Below, in pieces: positions 1 to 12,462 of a stretch of DNA of 64,000 nt; position 1 is the stretch's first letter, and every line of letters begins with the position of its first letter. The DNA comes from Ostrinia nubilalis. Its lineage: Eukaryota > Arthropoda > Insecta > Lepidoptera > Crambidae. The notes under the pieces are model-generated. The model did not search any database, was not told the origin of the DNA, and saw only the letters and a list, made by a program, of their open reading frames with translations. The stretch lies in assembly GCF_963855985.1 (NCBI RefSeq), contig NC_087106.1, forward strand, positions 5,253,001-5,317,000. The letters run 5' to 3'. The translations under genes and the position numbers were made by a program.

Positions 1-2263
1 TAAATTAATTGAAACTTTTTTATCTCCGATTTGACTTGGCGTTATAATATGCCCCCTTTTAACTATCGGGGGCAGTATTGAAGTAACCTTGTGTTAGTAA
101 GTTATGCAGAATGTTATGTAACAAAGTAGTATCATTATTGCGTATGCGTAATAATCCGACGATAATAAGGCTCATGTAATTATCACGTACGCACCATACA
201 TATTAAGTTCCCTAATAAGAATTTAATTACGCTCGTTTGTTCGATGCATTTGCATCTTCAGATAATCTAAAACGTATGATTTTTTGTTCCAGGTATATAC
301 GATTGAAAAGAGTTAACTATTATTATGCGAGTCGACGGAATAGTAAGTATAACATCGTATTGTCTTAATTACATTGAATTTTTGTTGCCATTCAAATCAA
401 AATGATAACCAAACGGACCCAGGACCCAATTTTTTACTCAGGAAACATTCCTATGTTTCCTGGGTAAAAAAGCCAGTTTGCATTAGTCCGTCGGTTAACT
501 TATAAAAAAATACTTGACACGTATTTTTGACTTTTTCAAACTAATAAAAATTGAAAGATGTAAAGTGCGCTAAAGTTCAAAATAAGAGGCCTGTGACGTC
601 AAGGCGTGCTTAAAACTGTAGTACTTTGTGACGTCACGCGGAACTTCAACGAATCACAACTTCGTAATTACTTGTTTGATTGACAAATAAAAATATACGC
701 GTCCCATATTTTTTGATAATGTAATTGACGGACTACAAGTTTTTTTAGGAAACTAGCCTCAAGCTACTTATGTTTGAGTTTGAATTGAGTTTTAAGTGTC
801 GTTTCATAATAGAGGTCCTAATATGGTCCACTTTTTCTAAATCAAGACTACAGGTCCTTCGGACGCGTTCTTGACATAACGTTGCGTGGTATCGCACCAC
901 TAATTGATCGTTGTGCAACCCCAGATAACGTTGTATACAGCGTGTTACCTAATTCAACGTGTATTGTTTTAAATGTGAAATGCGATAGAAATATTTGTCC
1001 GTTAAGAACAATAGAGCACGAAAGATTCCGTTTCAAGATACACGTTTCGGCCGTTATTATTTTTGGTCGAAAATAAATTAGAGAAAGGAGATAATTACAA
1101 CACTAATGTTGCCAACCTATCATCTTTTGCGTCATACTGTGTTTGAGATTCAAATCTTTCAGACTGCAAACACTTGGGGTCTAATTATGGAAAGTTAAAG
1201 AATTTAACAATCCAACCGGGGACTCTTCTAAGTACAACCAGCGTCAAATAGTGCCAAAGTAGCCAAAAAGTTCGCGCCGTGTCTTTGATTCAATCGGAAT
1301 AGGGTTGTGTTGTCAACTTTTTGGCCATTTTATAGAATGTCAATGTCGTCGGTCTATCGAGCCGCCTATAACCAGTATTACGAGTATCATCGTGTAATCT
1401 ATTCAATACTTTCTGCCTTGTAGAGACCAAAGACTTGGCAGTAGTTGTGCATATTCAACGATTTATTTACAAATCTAGAAGGCCTATTTATAGACACTAG
1501 CATTATCCTAGATCTTATCTAGCTTCTGGTACTAGATAGCGATCAATTTCAAATTAGTAATACACGTACACACCTCATATCTATGCAGACGACGCCATAG
1601 CAAACTATAGTTGAATATTATCGCTGTAAATCAAATAATTGCAGTAGAATGTGGAACATTCGTGCGAAGTTTTTTTCGTGGGAGACTTTCTTTGGCTTTG
1701 TCTTTTTAATTCTAATTAAGTGCAAAAACGTTTTCTCATACTCAAAAGGAAAAGGTTATTTGTTTCCATAGCAAACAAGGCGTTAATTGATTAGCTAAAC
1801 CGTATTGTTGTTCGTTTGAGAAGTTTTGGTTAATAGTTTTTACTTAATGATTACGGATTATAAGTAAATCATTACTTTTTTCCGTTGACAGAGTAATTAT
1901 TTTTAATCTTTTGGCAGGGTTGAAACCAATCTTGATATGTGTGTGTGTATGTTCGTATTCTCATTCAGTCGTTTTTGCAATACTATTAGCGATGTTTAAG
2001 TAATTCTTTCTTCTTTATAATATCTAAACGCGATCAAAATGCTAGTACTAAATATCTCCTGTCGATTTCTCATCAAATTCTATATCAAGCGAATAATTAA
2101 GGCATTCTCTAAAGAGCACAGTGACTATTCAATTATCGGATTTTAACGAGTGAGTAATTGATGCGTGAAACGTAATCAACACGCATCAGTTCCTTTTGTC
2201 TCTCTAATTGTACTCAACAAATATGTACTTCTAATTACAACTATTAATTTATTAATATGCTTA
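1..2263. other. Non-coding DNA, no gene seen
   Basis: AT-rich with only short chance reading frames. Two perfect CRE-type palindromes TGACGTCA lie 28 bp apart at 594-601 and 629-636, and a short hairpin with arms of about 17 bp lies at 430-471. Positions about 1239-1340 resemble the MITE family seen intact at 7817-7952 (shared core AAAGTAGCCAAAAAGTTCGC). Nothing here looks like a conserved exon. Confidence 0.6.
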
Positions 2264-2613
2264 AGAGCCACAGCACACATGCTACTGCATCGGCGATTTA
2301 GCCGCTTTTTAGAAGCTGAATGCAGCGACCGCACATTCCACATCGCACACTTAAAACCCCAAATGCGGCGATTGAGTCGCTTTTCGGAAGCTTTACGCAA
2401 CGATAGCAGTCGCAAAAACGCTCGACTCCAATACAGCCTCCGAACGCATGAAGTAGCGAAATCGCCATACTGCATCGATAGAGTCGCTAAAACGCGCGAT
2501 TCCGATACCACGATCGAACGTATGAAGTCGCGAAATCGCCATGCTGTATCGATAGAGTCGCAAAATCGCCGATCGCCGATGCTCAAAGTAGCATGTGTGC
2601 TTTCAGTGGCTCT
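2264..2613. mobile_element. MITE with 23-bp inverted ends
   Basis: The ends are near-perfect inverted repeats beginning AGAGCCACAGCACACATGCT. The interior has degenerate repeats of the type GATAGAGTCGC and CGAAATCGCCAT. A 180-codon frame on + and a 193-codon frame on - overlap here and are by-products of the repeats. No transposase is present, so the element is non-autonomous; its superfamily is not identified. Confidence 0.75.
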
Positions 2614-2623
2614 GAAGCCTAGG

Positions 2624-2777
2624 CGCAGACCACCGACTTTTAGTTGGCCAATAGTTGGGCCCGATTCTAATTTGTATTTGGAATCGGCTGATACCAAATC
2701 GGTGTAGTGCGCACTTTCATATTGACTGATTAATAGCCCGACCCAACTATCGGCCAACTAAAAGTTGGTGGTGTGCG
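2624..2777. mobile_element. Palindromic MITE (154 bp)
   Basis: The arms start CGCAGACCACCGACTTTTAG and are mirrored by the complement ending GTTGGTGGTGTGCG. The element lies 10 bp after the preceding MITE. Foldback structure and short length are the only evidence. Confidence 0.75.
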
Positions 2778-3692
2778 ATGGTCCGATTGAATTGTTAATA
2801 TGAACAATGGACGAACATCATGCAAATTAATTATGTACTGCTATTGAAATGAGACCTGTTTTTTACTATAATTAAATTATGATCGTTATAATTAAAGTTT
2901 GCCGTGATAAAAAACGTTGTCAGCTGTAGATGCTACAAAATGATTTGCATACAAACAATAGTCTTTTTTCGTACTGTTTTAGTACTTGCTTACCCTACTT
3001 TTGTCAAAAAAGCGTGGCTACTAAAGGTCGTAAAGTAGTTCCTTGCTTGCTAATTTTTAGAATGAAAGACTAATGTTGGGTAAGAAAGGCTCTCGATTGG
3101 TAATCATGGACTGGAAGCAGCGTGGTTAGGCTTAGCACCCGTTGAACATGATTTGTGCGTGAACGTGAAGCCGCTGCAATGTATTAAAACGAATAATATT
3201 AAGAAAATAGAAGAAGATAAAGATCTGAGCGTTACATTTTTCTTTATTTTTACAAGCTTTATATTGACTTCGCTTGTTAGGAAAGTAGAAGAGCCACACT
3301 CCTAAGCATTAGAGCTCGTAGAGTGTTGTCTCTTGTACCCACGTGCCATCTTGGGCACTGTTTAAAACGATTAAAACAACAAACGAGCCATTATAATTAA
3401 CATAGCTATCATGACAATACATTAAGTGAACATTGCCAAGTCGCATTGTTGTCCGCATCGCATGTCAACCGCCGATGTTATCTAAATATGCAGTTGGACG
3501 TGTGTAAAACCTAACAACTGTAAATTATAAATGATGATGCAAATATTTGTAAAAAGTTATAGAATAGTCTTTCTTTTCTCTTTGCCACTTGAAATTGGCC
3601 TTTGATGGCGGTCCCTGTAGATCCTGCTGGCCATACAAGAGAATGAGAGAAAATGAATTCAATGCTATGGCTAAATAATTAACTTTTTTAAA
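2778..3692. other. Non-coding DNA
   Basis: No gene, RNA or clear repeat recognised. Reading frames are below 70 codons and without recognisable protein features. Confidence 0.55.
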
Positions 3693-4110
3693 AAATAAAA
3701 CCGACTTCAAATGCGTGAACACAAAAAAAAACTAAAAATTAAAAATATTGCGTATAAAAAAGTTCATCCCCAATTTTCCACCCTTGGGGGTGAAATATTT
3801 TCTTCAAATTCGCATGAAACCACCCTTTTAATAATACCTATTCAACAAAAAAAGAATCGTTCAAATCGATTTATAATCGGCGGAGATATTGCGTATAAAA
3901 AAGTTCATCCCCAATTTTCCACCCTTGGGCGTTGTTTTTTCTATTATTAAATTTAAATGGGACCACCCTTGAAGTATTACCTATACGCCGAAAAAAGATT
4001 TTTTCAAATCGGTTCATAATTGGCGGAGTTATCGCGTAACAAACATAGAAAAAAAAAAAAAAATCATACGGGTCGAATTGAGAACCTCCTCCTTTTTTGA
4101 AGTCTGTTGA
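3693..4110. mobile_element. Inverted-repeat element with ACCGACTTCAAA ends
   Basis: The left end AAAACCGACTTCAAA is answered at the right by a diverged TTTGAAGTCTGTT. Two direct subrepeats of about 120 bp inside both contain GCGTATAAAAAAGTTCATCC followed by CCAATTTTCCACCCTTGG. The right part carries CGGGTCGAATTGAGAACC just inside the end. The layout fits a non-autonomous DNA transposon; the short + reading frame within it is not a gene. Confidence 0.65.
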
Positions 4111-5565
4111 GAAATAAAGTTTAGAAAACGCAACATCTTTGCAAACTTAATCTTAACTTGTAAGTAGGTCTGCATTTGGCAGATCTTGGTAGAATTGAGT
4201 TTCCTTCTCTAGCTACCTTCGTTCCTTGATTTTCATGATGTCATTTAGCCTCAATTGCAAGAGCACAACCATGCAAGAGCATGTGCCATGCCGGCTAAAC
4301 AGGTTGTTTATACATTTTTTTATAACGTATAATAAGTCTTGTGGGATTGTATTAATATTTTACAGACAATTTTACATCAGACTATTTTTGTTTCAAAATA
4401 GTAGCTCTCTATTACAACTACGTAAAGTGCTGCAGTGTTTACCTTGTTCACTCAAAAACTCGTGTGTCGTGCCCATTCTGCGCCTGCGCATAGCTTTGTA
4501 TTGTAATAGGCAATGGCTGGCGAGATCGTGACGGGGCGCGCACTTGGCCTGTCCACTGGTCTAATGTCCGAGAATGTAATAAAATGGAAAATAATTTATT
4601 TTCTAACCGAGTGCACGATCTAGTAGCGCAGTAAGAACCTGTTTCTTTTTTGTTTGATTTATTGCACAATGCATACGGAACTTTTTCATTTACGGGGTAT
4701 CTCGTAGGTGGCATTTGATGTGTCAGCTTGTCTTACAATCAATATAAATAACATAAGTTAAACACAATCATAATTATAATCAGACATCAACAACACACGT
4801 CCTTGGGGTTTTATTATTGGTCGCCATCTTCGTAATTATTATTGCCCGTGTGTATGTTTGTTACGTGATAATTAATGCCCTGTCGGATATCCCGTTTGAC
4901 GGCGATCTGCCGAGATTCAATTAGCAAGATGTCCGGAAAGTGTCCGGCAAAATTCTCCAATAATTTCTTGTCTATATCCGGATATTCGGCCACAATCCAA
5001 TTCTGACCCATACAAGTTTCAGTTTCTTTATAAAAAAAAAGAAAATACTCCAATTATTAGGTACGAGTGAGTAGTAGCAGTAGTTGCGGATTCAAACTAA
5101 TGTATAATCTACTGGCAGTCTATTTTTATTTTATTCCATAAAATATTAATCTAGATAGTTAATAATTGTCCATCGCGCACGTGTAACTTTATATAAAATA
5201 AATTATTATCTTTATTCTAAGAATTTAATAAAATTATTGTAAAAAAATACTAATACCGGGTTTTTAAACCACGTGCCGGATACTTTCCGGACATCGCCTG
5301 TACTTATTAAATTGTGACTTAAGTGTATTATAAAATAATTGAATAACATGTTTCATATGTAAAGAGACAATAATAGTCTTCTAATTGGTTAAGATAAATA
5401 TATTTCTATGGAAATTATTGAATATGAATGATCGAACAGGAATTTCTAGTTCCGTATTGCACAACATCTAATTGAACATTGTTGTATTCATAGATTTGAT
5501 TTATTTATACTATGCCATTGGAATTGAACTAGAGGTATTGATTTCCGTCAATGTAGCTTTACTTC
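4111..5565. other. Non-coding DNA with one unexplained short frame
   Basis: No recognised gene. The frame at 4814-5053 on the minus strand is listed separately. The words CCGGACACTTTCCGGACATC (minus strand, near 4930) and GATACTTTCCGGACATCGCC (plus strand, near 5279) are similar, suggesting that both belong to one degraded repeat. Confidence 0.5.
4814..5053 (-). CDS. Hypothetical 79-codon frame, unrecognised
   Basis: The protein is hydrophilic and looks more protein-like than the neighbouring chance frames (for example KKLLENFAGHFPDILLIESR near its middle). No domain or motif was recognised, and there is no neighbouring exon that clearly splices to it. It could be a degraded transposon coding fragment, an exon of an unknown gene, or chance. 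I favour a transposon fragment because part of it recurs, diverged and inverted, about 350 bp away. Confidence 0.15.
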   Translation of the reverse strand: MEYFLFFYKETETCMGQNWIVAEYPDIDKKLLENFAGHFPDILLIESRQIAVKRDIRQGINYHVTNIHTGNNNYEDGDQ

Positions 5566-5683
5566 ATCATCATCATCATCATTTCAACCACAGGACGTCC
5601 ACTGCTGAACATAGGCTTCCCCCAATGATTTCCACATCGCCCGGTTGGTAGCGGCCTGCATCCAGCGCCTTCCTTTATGAGGT
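5566..5683 (-). mobile_element. RTE-type LINE 3' end
   Basis: Read on the minus strand, this is the end of an RTE-like LINE ORF and its (ATG)n tail. On the plus strand it begins with the CATCATCATCATCAT tail, followed by AGGACGTCCACTGCTGAAC. Better-preserved copies in this window encode a C-terminus ending AYVQQWTSYG and a stop. More decayed pieces of the same family lie near 15673-15735 (-), 18514-18665 (+), 33468-33517 (+) and 44690-44740 (-). All are short 3' fragments, as expected of 5'-truncated retrotransposition. Confidence 0.75.
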
Positions 5684-7816
5684 AGCTTTACTTCGTTAAA
5701 ATGTTGGTGCCAGAAACTTCTTCCGAAAGGTTCTCTTTGTGAATTAAATAATAGACCTAACTAGGCTACTAGCTGACCTGTCGAACATCGTACGGGGAGC
5801 ACGTCGAATATATTTTAAGCTTGTTCTATCTATTTTATTTAGTGTTTAAATCTTTTCAAAGTGTTTGATTATAACGCCGTGTATAATTAACCACTCGTAC
5901 TCATATTGGAAGTAACATGTAATTAATGATTAATTCTGTTTGTCTACCTGCATCATTAGACTGACAGGCAATTGAAGACAGATTTCTTTCCAGTCCAGCG
6001 TGGGTCGCCGAAGCTTAATGGCCGGCTTTGACAAGGCCGCGGCGAAGAACCGCGTAACTATAATTAAATACGTGTTTTGACACGTGCACGTCGCTGCACC
6101 TTATTGTTTTACGTGTAGGAAGTTGAGATCAGTTTAATTGTCTTGATACATCCTGGTTTCGTGTTTTATGGATTTAGCGCTGAATTGTATTTAACATTTA
6201 AAAATAGTAATTAATTTGTAGGTAATTTACGGACTTGAGATTTTTAGCACGTGATAGTCCATGACCTGGTTCAACATAACATGTAATAAAATATGCTTAC
6301 TGAAGGATGATCAGAAGATGGAAGTAATAAATACAAGTTTAAACTTCTGCTTTAAAAATGTTAGGTGCTTTAGAAATTTTGCTCTCTTGCCTCTTTTGGT
6401 TAAAATAATTTAAGGATGGTATTATGCTATATTTAAGCTTAGGTGTTAATAGAACCGTGCCGGAAATTGTACACCACATGGTAACTGTAAGAGTAGTTTA
6501 AAAAAAGTGATTTGCATTTTTCTTCATATTTTTACTTAGTAAAATATGATTATCACAATAATTTCACCACATATGAAAGTGCTTTTCTCAGCTCAACCAC
6601 GCTAAAGTCGCATGCACCTACTGAACCCGATTTCTCGTCGTTACGTGTGACACCGCACTGCTCTATTTCGCGGGTAGTCGAGCCGTTCTTTACAGGGAAA
6701 GTGTTAATTTACCGTCAAATTGCCATGACTATTGACATGTTCTGTACAAACAGGCGTCACGTCAGAAGAATATGACATGTAGATTCAATACTGACCGTGT
6801 GTGTGAAATCTTAAGCTGAAATTCATTGTCCAGTGTCAGTTTTTTTGAATATACGTCACTTCAACTGATTATTTTAACTGGCTGTGAATGTCTAGCTTTA
6901 GTCTTATCGAAATTTCAATAAAAAATACATAGGTAAGAACTCCCAATGTAATTAACTTTGTCCCCGAATACTTATTTAAAACCCAAACGATGCCTACGTT
7001 ACGCCCATATTTAAAAAATATTAATGATACAAGTTTTAAATAACTTTTATTGTTTTACCTATTAAAAAGGTCATTCATTTAATACGTAGGAAGTCACCTT
7101 CGGCCATCAAAAAGCAGTAAGTACATAAGTATTTTATCAATGGGGGCGTTTGGCGGAAAAAGCCCTTGGAAGCGCTTATAAACAAAATAGCTATCGCTAA
7201 GTAGTAAGTGCTGTCACTGCTAAAAATGAATGAAATAGGTACGCCACTATGTAATGTTTATACGTTTGCCTATTTTACACGTGTGTGCCAGCGCCACTAA
7301 TGATTAACTAAAGTATGAACTAATTGCAGTCGTGTGGGCGATTGGAACACTAAACTCCTAATAAGGACCCAATCGCTATCTGATTCATTTTGTCTTCATC
7401 ATTAATTAAAATGATAACGTAGGTGGATAAAAATAACAGAAAATGAGTAAAATTCTAAGAAGCTTACGCTAACACGTGGATAAATAGCATTTTCGATGTA
7501 ACGAATGTCCCCCTGTATTTTTTTTTATTACTATGTCATAATATCTTTTTCATCTATTCATAACGGTGTTCAACGAGGAAATACATTTCCAATAACAAGA
7601 CTTGGTTACAGATTATTAATTGTAAAATGCAAATCATGAAACTGTTTTCCGATTATGATAAAAATAGTTAAACAGAATAGATAGTTCCGTTCAAAGATTT
7701 CTTTTGTAATAGGTGCAAATAGACTAGACAAGCTGTTCTGAATGAAAATTCAACAATCAATCTCGTAAACAAAATGATCATAAAATTAATGAAAAAGTTT
7801 CAGATTGACTATGCAC
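5684..7816. other. Non-coding DNA
   Basis: No gene, RNA or clear repeat recognised. The 87-codon frame at 6512-6775 has no protein character I can identify. Confidence 0.55.
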
Positions 7817-7952
7817 AGTCAGCGTCAAATATGTAGGTAGTTCGTTCGTGACACCCAAAGTAGCCAAAAAATTCGCAACACGTCTTTGTTATTGGTTGTG
7901 TGGTCAACTTTTTGGTCACTGAGTGTCACGAACTAAGTATTTGGCGCTGACG
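7817..7952. mobile_element. Palindromic MITE, GTCAGCG family
   Basis: The arms begin AGTCAGCGTCAAATA and end TATTTGGCGCTGACG, with inner mirrored words GTTCGTGACACCCAAAGTAG and GTGTCACGAAC. The same inner words occur at about 1239-1340 and at both ends of the 2-kb foldback in the GMC gene (54234-56236), so this is the short form of that family. Confidence 0.75.
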
Positions 7953-7960
7953 TTACTACA

Positions 7961-8083
7961 CCTCCGCCCACAAGGTGGACCGACGACCTCATAAAGCAGA
8001 AATACGCTGCTTATGGAAATCATTGGGGGAGTTCAGTTGTTCAGCAGTGGAAATCCTATGGCTGAAATGATGATGATGATGAA
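7961..8083 (+). mobile_element. RTE-type LINE 3' end
   Basis: GGTGGACCGACGACCTCATA near the start and CAGTGGAAATCCTATGGCTG near the end match the other LINE tails in the window. The piece ends in a (GAT)n run. Only the last 30 or so codons of the ORF remain. Confidence 0.75.
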
Positions 8084-8284
8084 CTACTCAGACCACCTAA
8101 CCCCAGTTTAAGGACAGTCTGTCTAGTAGCCAGTAGTGCATAGTCTTTGGTTCCGGCAGAAGTAAACAACGATTACTAATCGAGACTAAAGGAATGCCTT
8201 CCTGGTGCGGACGGCGTCCTGCGGCCGACCGGAAGGCACTGGCGCCTGTTGTCAGTTGGTGGTACGGTCAGCAATGGACTTCAT

Positions 8285-8455
8285 ACTAATATTACTAAGA
8301 GGAAGAAGTTGTATGTTTGTAACGAATTAACTCACAAACTACTGGACCATTTTTTAAAGATTCTTTCACCAAGAGAATGCTACATTATCCCTGACACATA
8401 AGCTATATCAGAAACAAATTCAGGACCGAAACCGCGGGCAAAAGCAAATGAAACA
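8285..8455 (+). mobile_element. Short dispersed lepidopteran repeat, Helitron- or SINE-like
   Basis: Starts ATACTAATATTACTAAGAGG and ends in the word ACCGCGGGCAAAAGC, the layout of a very common lepidopteran dispersed element. Related pieces are at 31254-31402 and 63785-64000. Assignment to Helitrons rather than SINEs is from general knowledge and is not settled by this copy. Confidence 0.5.
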
Positions 8456-10804
8456 CTTTATTTAGGGCCAAATTCAAATATCTTTTCATATCATTGAAAT
8501 GTGAAATTATTAGTTCGCCATTTAAACTTTCATTGTATTTCAACTTGATTTAATTTTCAGGGCAGAGCTTACCGTACGGTTTAATCCGTCCGTCTGTACA
8601 CTAGATTTGATGATGACGATGATTGAAGATGATATGTTTGACGTATAAAGTAGTACATCAATTTGCTGTCCTTACCAATCTCATCTGCACAGTGTATGCA
8701 GGCGTAATAAAATAATGGGTGACGCTTATGCAACCAGCGGCCGTTTCCGTGTTTACCCTACGTCGGAATGGATAGGCGTTCAGATTCATCGAGATTGTCA
8801 TTCTAAGTGCTTACATTAATTAGAAATTAGAAAATCTTCAATATCTTCAAAAATCCGTAGTTTTACCAGTATGTTTTGTTTTTCATTCATCAATATAGGT
8901 CAGGTACTTTACTTTTACCATTTTTTTTCGGTCCAACTAAGTATATCAATACTGAGAAATCTTAAATCTTTCTTTTCCTATCCAACGGAGAAACTCTTGG
9001 CCTGCATCTCATCGATTGTAAGTGATGACCAGACCGAAGTTGGATGCCAGCTTCATCCATAATCCTAAATTATAGGGAATCTGGCTATCTGGCTCCAAAG
9101 CCCAAACAACAGTGCTGTGAACATTGTTGTCACTGCGATAGACTTTAAATAAGATGATGGTAGCTATCCAGGCGAACTTAGAACAAGCCCTAGTAATTCC
9201 CCCCACTGGAAATCGAACCCAGAAATGGTTTAACAATCACAAAACAAAACATTGCCTTATAGGCTTATATCATAGGGTGTAAAGCGAAGTGACGATAATA
9301 ATTCTATCATTAATTAAACGTTTTAACAACACAGTCATGTAGGAACACGGAAACACCATGTGTCTCACGGACGACCCCTAACACCGCACCATCAATATGC
9401 CATGCTCATGCAAATGTTCTCTGGAAAAACCCTAGAGCAGGGGATTCTGTGATGGCGGGCAGTCTGCCAACGTTGATCGACTGACAGACATTCAAGGTTT
9501 GGTACTAATAACTTGGGACTACAAGTTGCAATAGGCACAATTCGGACCAATGATATTTGGATCTTTTTCGCGAATTAGAAACTTTTTACAGTAAGGATGG
9601 AAGGAATGTAGTTGTCTAAATAATTTTACATAGTGTTGCAAACATTCTAAAGGAATTGTCATATTATAGGATGCGGTCTGCGATCAGTTCAAAGCAGATC
9701 ATTATGCGGGTTGCATTAACTTCGACCTAATCGTTGACCGCATCTAGTGGAATAAATCCTTAAATGTGTACTTTGGTAGACTGAATTAATTTAAAATACT
9801 TGTGTATTTATGGATATTTTTAGAGCTACAGATCTTTATAATCCGCTGTCATCGAGACCACATCTCGTTCAACAATAAAAGCGGCCTTGTCACTAGAGAT
9901 TTATAAGTTCCCACACTGTTCTGGTTCTGCTTACAATATCTTTAGAAGTTGCGGATTATTATTTTCTCGTCACAACACATGCAATTATAGTTTCCTCGAA
10001 CTTCATCATTACATGATTTAATATTAATGAGGTGCGGATTCCGGGTTGAATATTATACATTTGCTGTTAATGATATAGTGATAAAAACAATGATTTGATG
10101 CGTAGCGTGTTTTGTTGAGACATCTAATGCTTGAAGGTAACTTTTCTCAGGAAAATTACATATACGTAATTAATATGGTTTAGCAGTATGTGGGATATTG
10201 TTATTTGACCGTGTATTCCTCTTACGCAATAATACATTATCAAAAATTTTGTAGCAAGGTGTATAGCAAACTTTTATGTAAATATTTTGAAAGTAAATCT
10301 ATTGCAAACGACCAGTTAGTAATTAGAGTTTGTTCTAGATACTGTTGTAGTACGCGCACTATAATTTTGATTTATATTTTGCTTGCATTATTTATTTTAG
10401 TTAATAATATTTAATAATAATAATTAATAATTGACTTACCAAATTAGACATGATTGATTCGAAGGTCCGAAGGCCGCCTGTTGGTAAACTGGTCTGATAA
10501 TCTGATTAAATCTTAGATACGTAGCTAAAAAATGATTATTAGAAGGTTCGCTTAAAGAATTTGTACTAAGTAGATGCTATAAAATTTTGTCCATTGTTCT
10601 CTAGCCAATAGAGTTACTGGTCGCTCATAGTTATATTGTGCTTCAGCATTGCACAGTGGTCTATTGTTTAGACGTGATCGATCAAAAAATGCATTGTACA
10701 TGCGCAGTGTCATAACATTCTCTTGCACTTTTAAACTTGTTTGTCATAATATCAGATTCAAGATTAAATATAAAATGTTACATAGATCAATATACATGAT
10801 AACG
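8456..10804. other. Non-coding DNA
   Basis: No gene recognised. The stretch at 9009-9236 gives a 75-codon minus-strand frame and looks like diverged repeat DNA. Nothing else is identified. Confidence 0.5.
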
Positions 10805-11358
10805 CAGGGTTCGAAAATATCCGATATTTATTATAAATATCAAAATATCGGATATTTATGATATATATCCGATATATATCAACTTTGATATATATCAAAT
10901 TTGTATGAAAGCTATACTATTATTTTATTGTATTATTTATGAATACCATTGCATATGTGTCACATAAACATGTTTTTAATGTTTTTAAAACTTAAAATCA
11001 GACAAATAAAGCAAAAACATAAAATCTTCTTGTAAATACGGCAAAATCAACTAAAAAACAAAAATCTTATGTGAAAAAGTACAAATACAGTTACAAATTT
11101 TAAAAATTGATATATATCATCAAAACCGGCTGGATATATTTATTTATTTATTTCCACACACATTATCACTATCTTTACAGGTACTTAAAACCTAATGCGA
11201 TAGCATAACTTAATCTAGGTAGGCTTAATAATAACTTAAAACTAACCATACAGTATCTATTTACATTTTATAACTAATAATACCCAAAGCCGATATATCG
11301 GATATATATCCGATATATATCAAGATATATATCCCTTGATATATATCCTCGAACCCTG
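10805..11358. mobile_element. hAT-type MITE with 8-bp target duplication
   Basis: Terminal inverted repeats begin CAGGGTTCGA on both sides. The flanks carry an exact 8-bp direct duplication TGATAACG (10797-10804 and 11359-11366). An 8-bp duplication and CAGGG-type ends are the hallmarks of hAT elements. Subterminal regions are packed with GATATATATC-type palindromes. There is no transposase, so it would need a partner in trans. The centre, near 11130-11270, looks like a further insertion of unrelated AT-rich repeat. Confidence 0.88.
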
Positions 11359-11379
11359 TGATAACGTGACGTATTTTGC

Positions 11380-11637
11380 ATGGGGCACACTGAAAACCAG
11401 CGTCGTGGCCTTCCTCACCGGGGGCCACGGCATATGCTGAGTGGGGTCCCATTGCGATGGGCATCGCTGTGCGACAGGGTGGCTGCACGTGGCTGGCACT
11501 GCTCAGTTTACTTTCTCTTCCATTGTATGTTTTATGTCACCTCACCTCCTTATTTGCGTTTTTTTTATTTACATCTTTTGTCTTTTGTGATGTCCAATTC
11601 CATGGCAATAAATGTTTCTTTCTTTCTTTCTTTCTAT
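11380..11637 (+). mobile_element. Retroposon 3' end with (TTTC)n tail
   Basis: A GC-rich 5' part (about 11395-11510) passes into a pyrimidine-rich segment and ends with ATGGCAATAAATG followed by repeated TTTC. The AATAAA and simple repeat tail suggest a non-LTR retroposon 3' end. Two overlapping + frames of 109 and 62 codons here are not recognisable proteins. Confidence 0.5.
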
Positions 11638-12198
11638 TTTATTAAATATGTAAATGAATTAAACGAATCTAACGACACCTCTCACGTTGAAATCGGTCAA
11701 GCCGTTTAAGCTACAGAGCGTGCCAAAGAAATATAAGTACATACCGTACACTTGAAAACATAACCCTCCTTCTGGCGCAGTCGGGTAAAAAGTTTGTTTT
11801 TCCCTTCGGGAAGACAGTAAACAAGATAATTGTCATCATGTAATGTGCTCATTCTCCGAAGATCATGCGCATCCCTTTTAAGGACGGGTCAAATGGCTCG
11901 TCAAGTCGTCATCAAAGTTTGATCATCGTTCACGAGAACCCATTAACAAGATTAATCACTTAATGATAAAATGCGAGCTCTAACATCCACTGTCATTTAC
12001 AAGATATCATTTCTATAAACAACACCTATACCTACGTATTTATATGTAAATGTATAGTTTATAATTTACGCAGGGTCCATTTTGAAATAGCACCAGTTCA
12101 CTGGAAAATAGAAAATACATAATTATGTCGAAAGGATAACTTAAAAATTCAATTAAATTCCTGAATTCATACAGAAACTTAAAAGGCTTATAGATATA
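11638..12198. other. Non-coding DNA
   Basis: No gene or clear repeat recognised. Confidence 0.5.
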
Positions 12199-12462
12199 CA
12201 GGGTGTTAGGTAAATGGGTATATGAGCCGACACTAGCCCATGTTAACATGGGCATATAAATGGTATGGTGAAGTCAGAAAACTGATATCTTCATTTTAAT
12301 TATTTTAATTTTCATACAAATCGGATTTTATAAAATTTATTTTGTATGAAAATTAAAAAAAATAAAATGATGATATCAAATTTCTGACTTCACCATACCA
12401 TTTATATGCCCATGTTAACATGGGCTAGTGTCGGCTCATATACCCATTTACCTAACACCCTG
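12199..12462. mobile_element. Intact 264-bp foldback MITE (TA target)
   Basis: The element is a near-perfect palindrome starting CAGGGTGTTAGGTAAATGGG and flanked by TA on both sides, as for Tc1/mariner-type elements. It includes the self-complementary word CCCATGTTAACATGGG in each arm. The same family occurs split in two at 48078-48140 and 53593-53799; the two halves minus a 6-bp duplication also add up to 264 bp, so this copy is the unbroken reference. Confidence 0.92.

Noticed and set aside
2165..2757. Overlapping 180- and 193-codon frames on opposite strands
   Set aside because: They cover two adjacent MITEs and internal GATAGAGTCGC repeats.
5566..5683. Host coding exon in the ACGTCCACTGCTGAAC region
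   Set aside because: The same sequence recurs at least seven times in the window with (ATG)n tails; it is a LINE 3' end.
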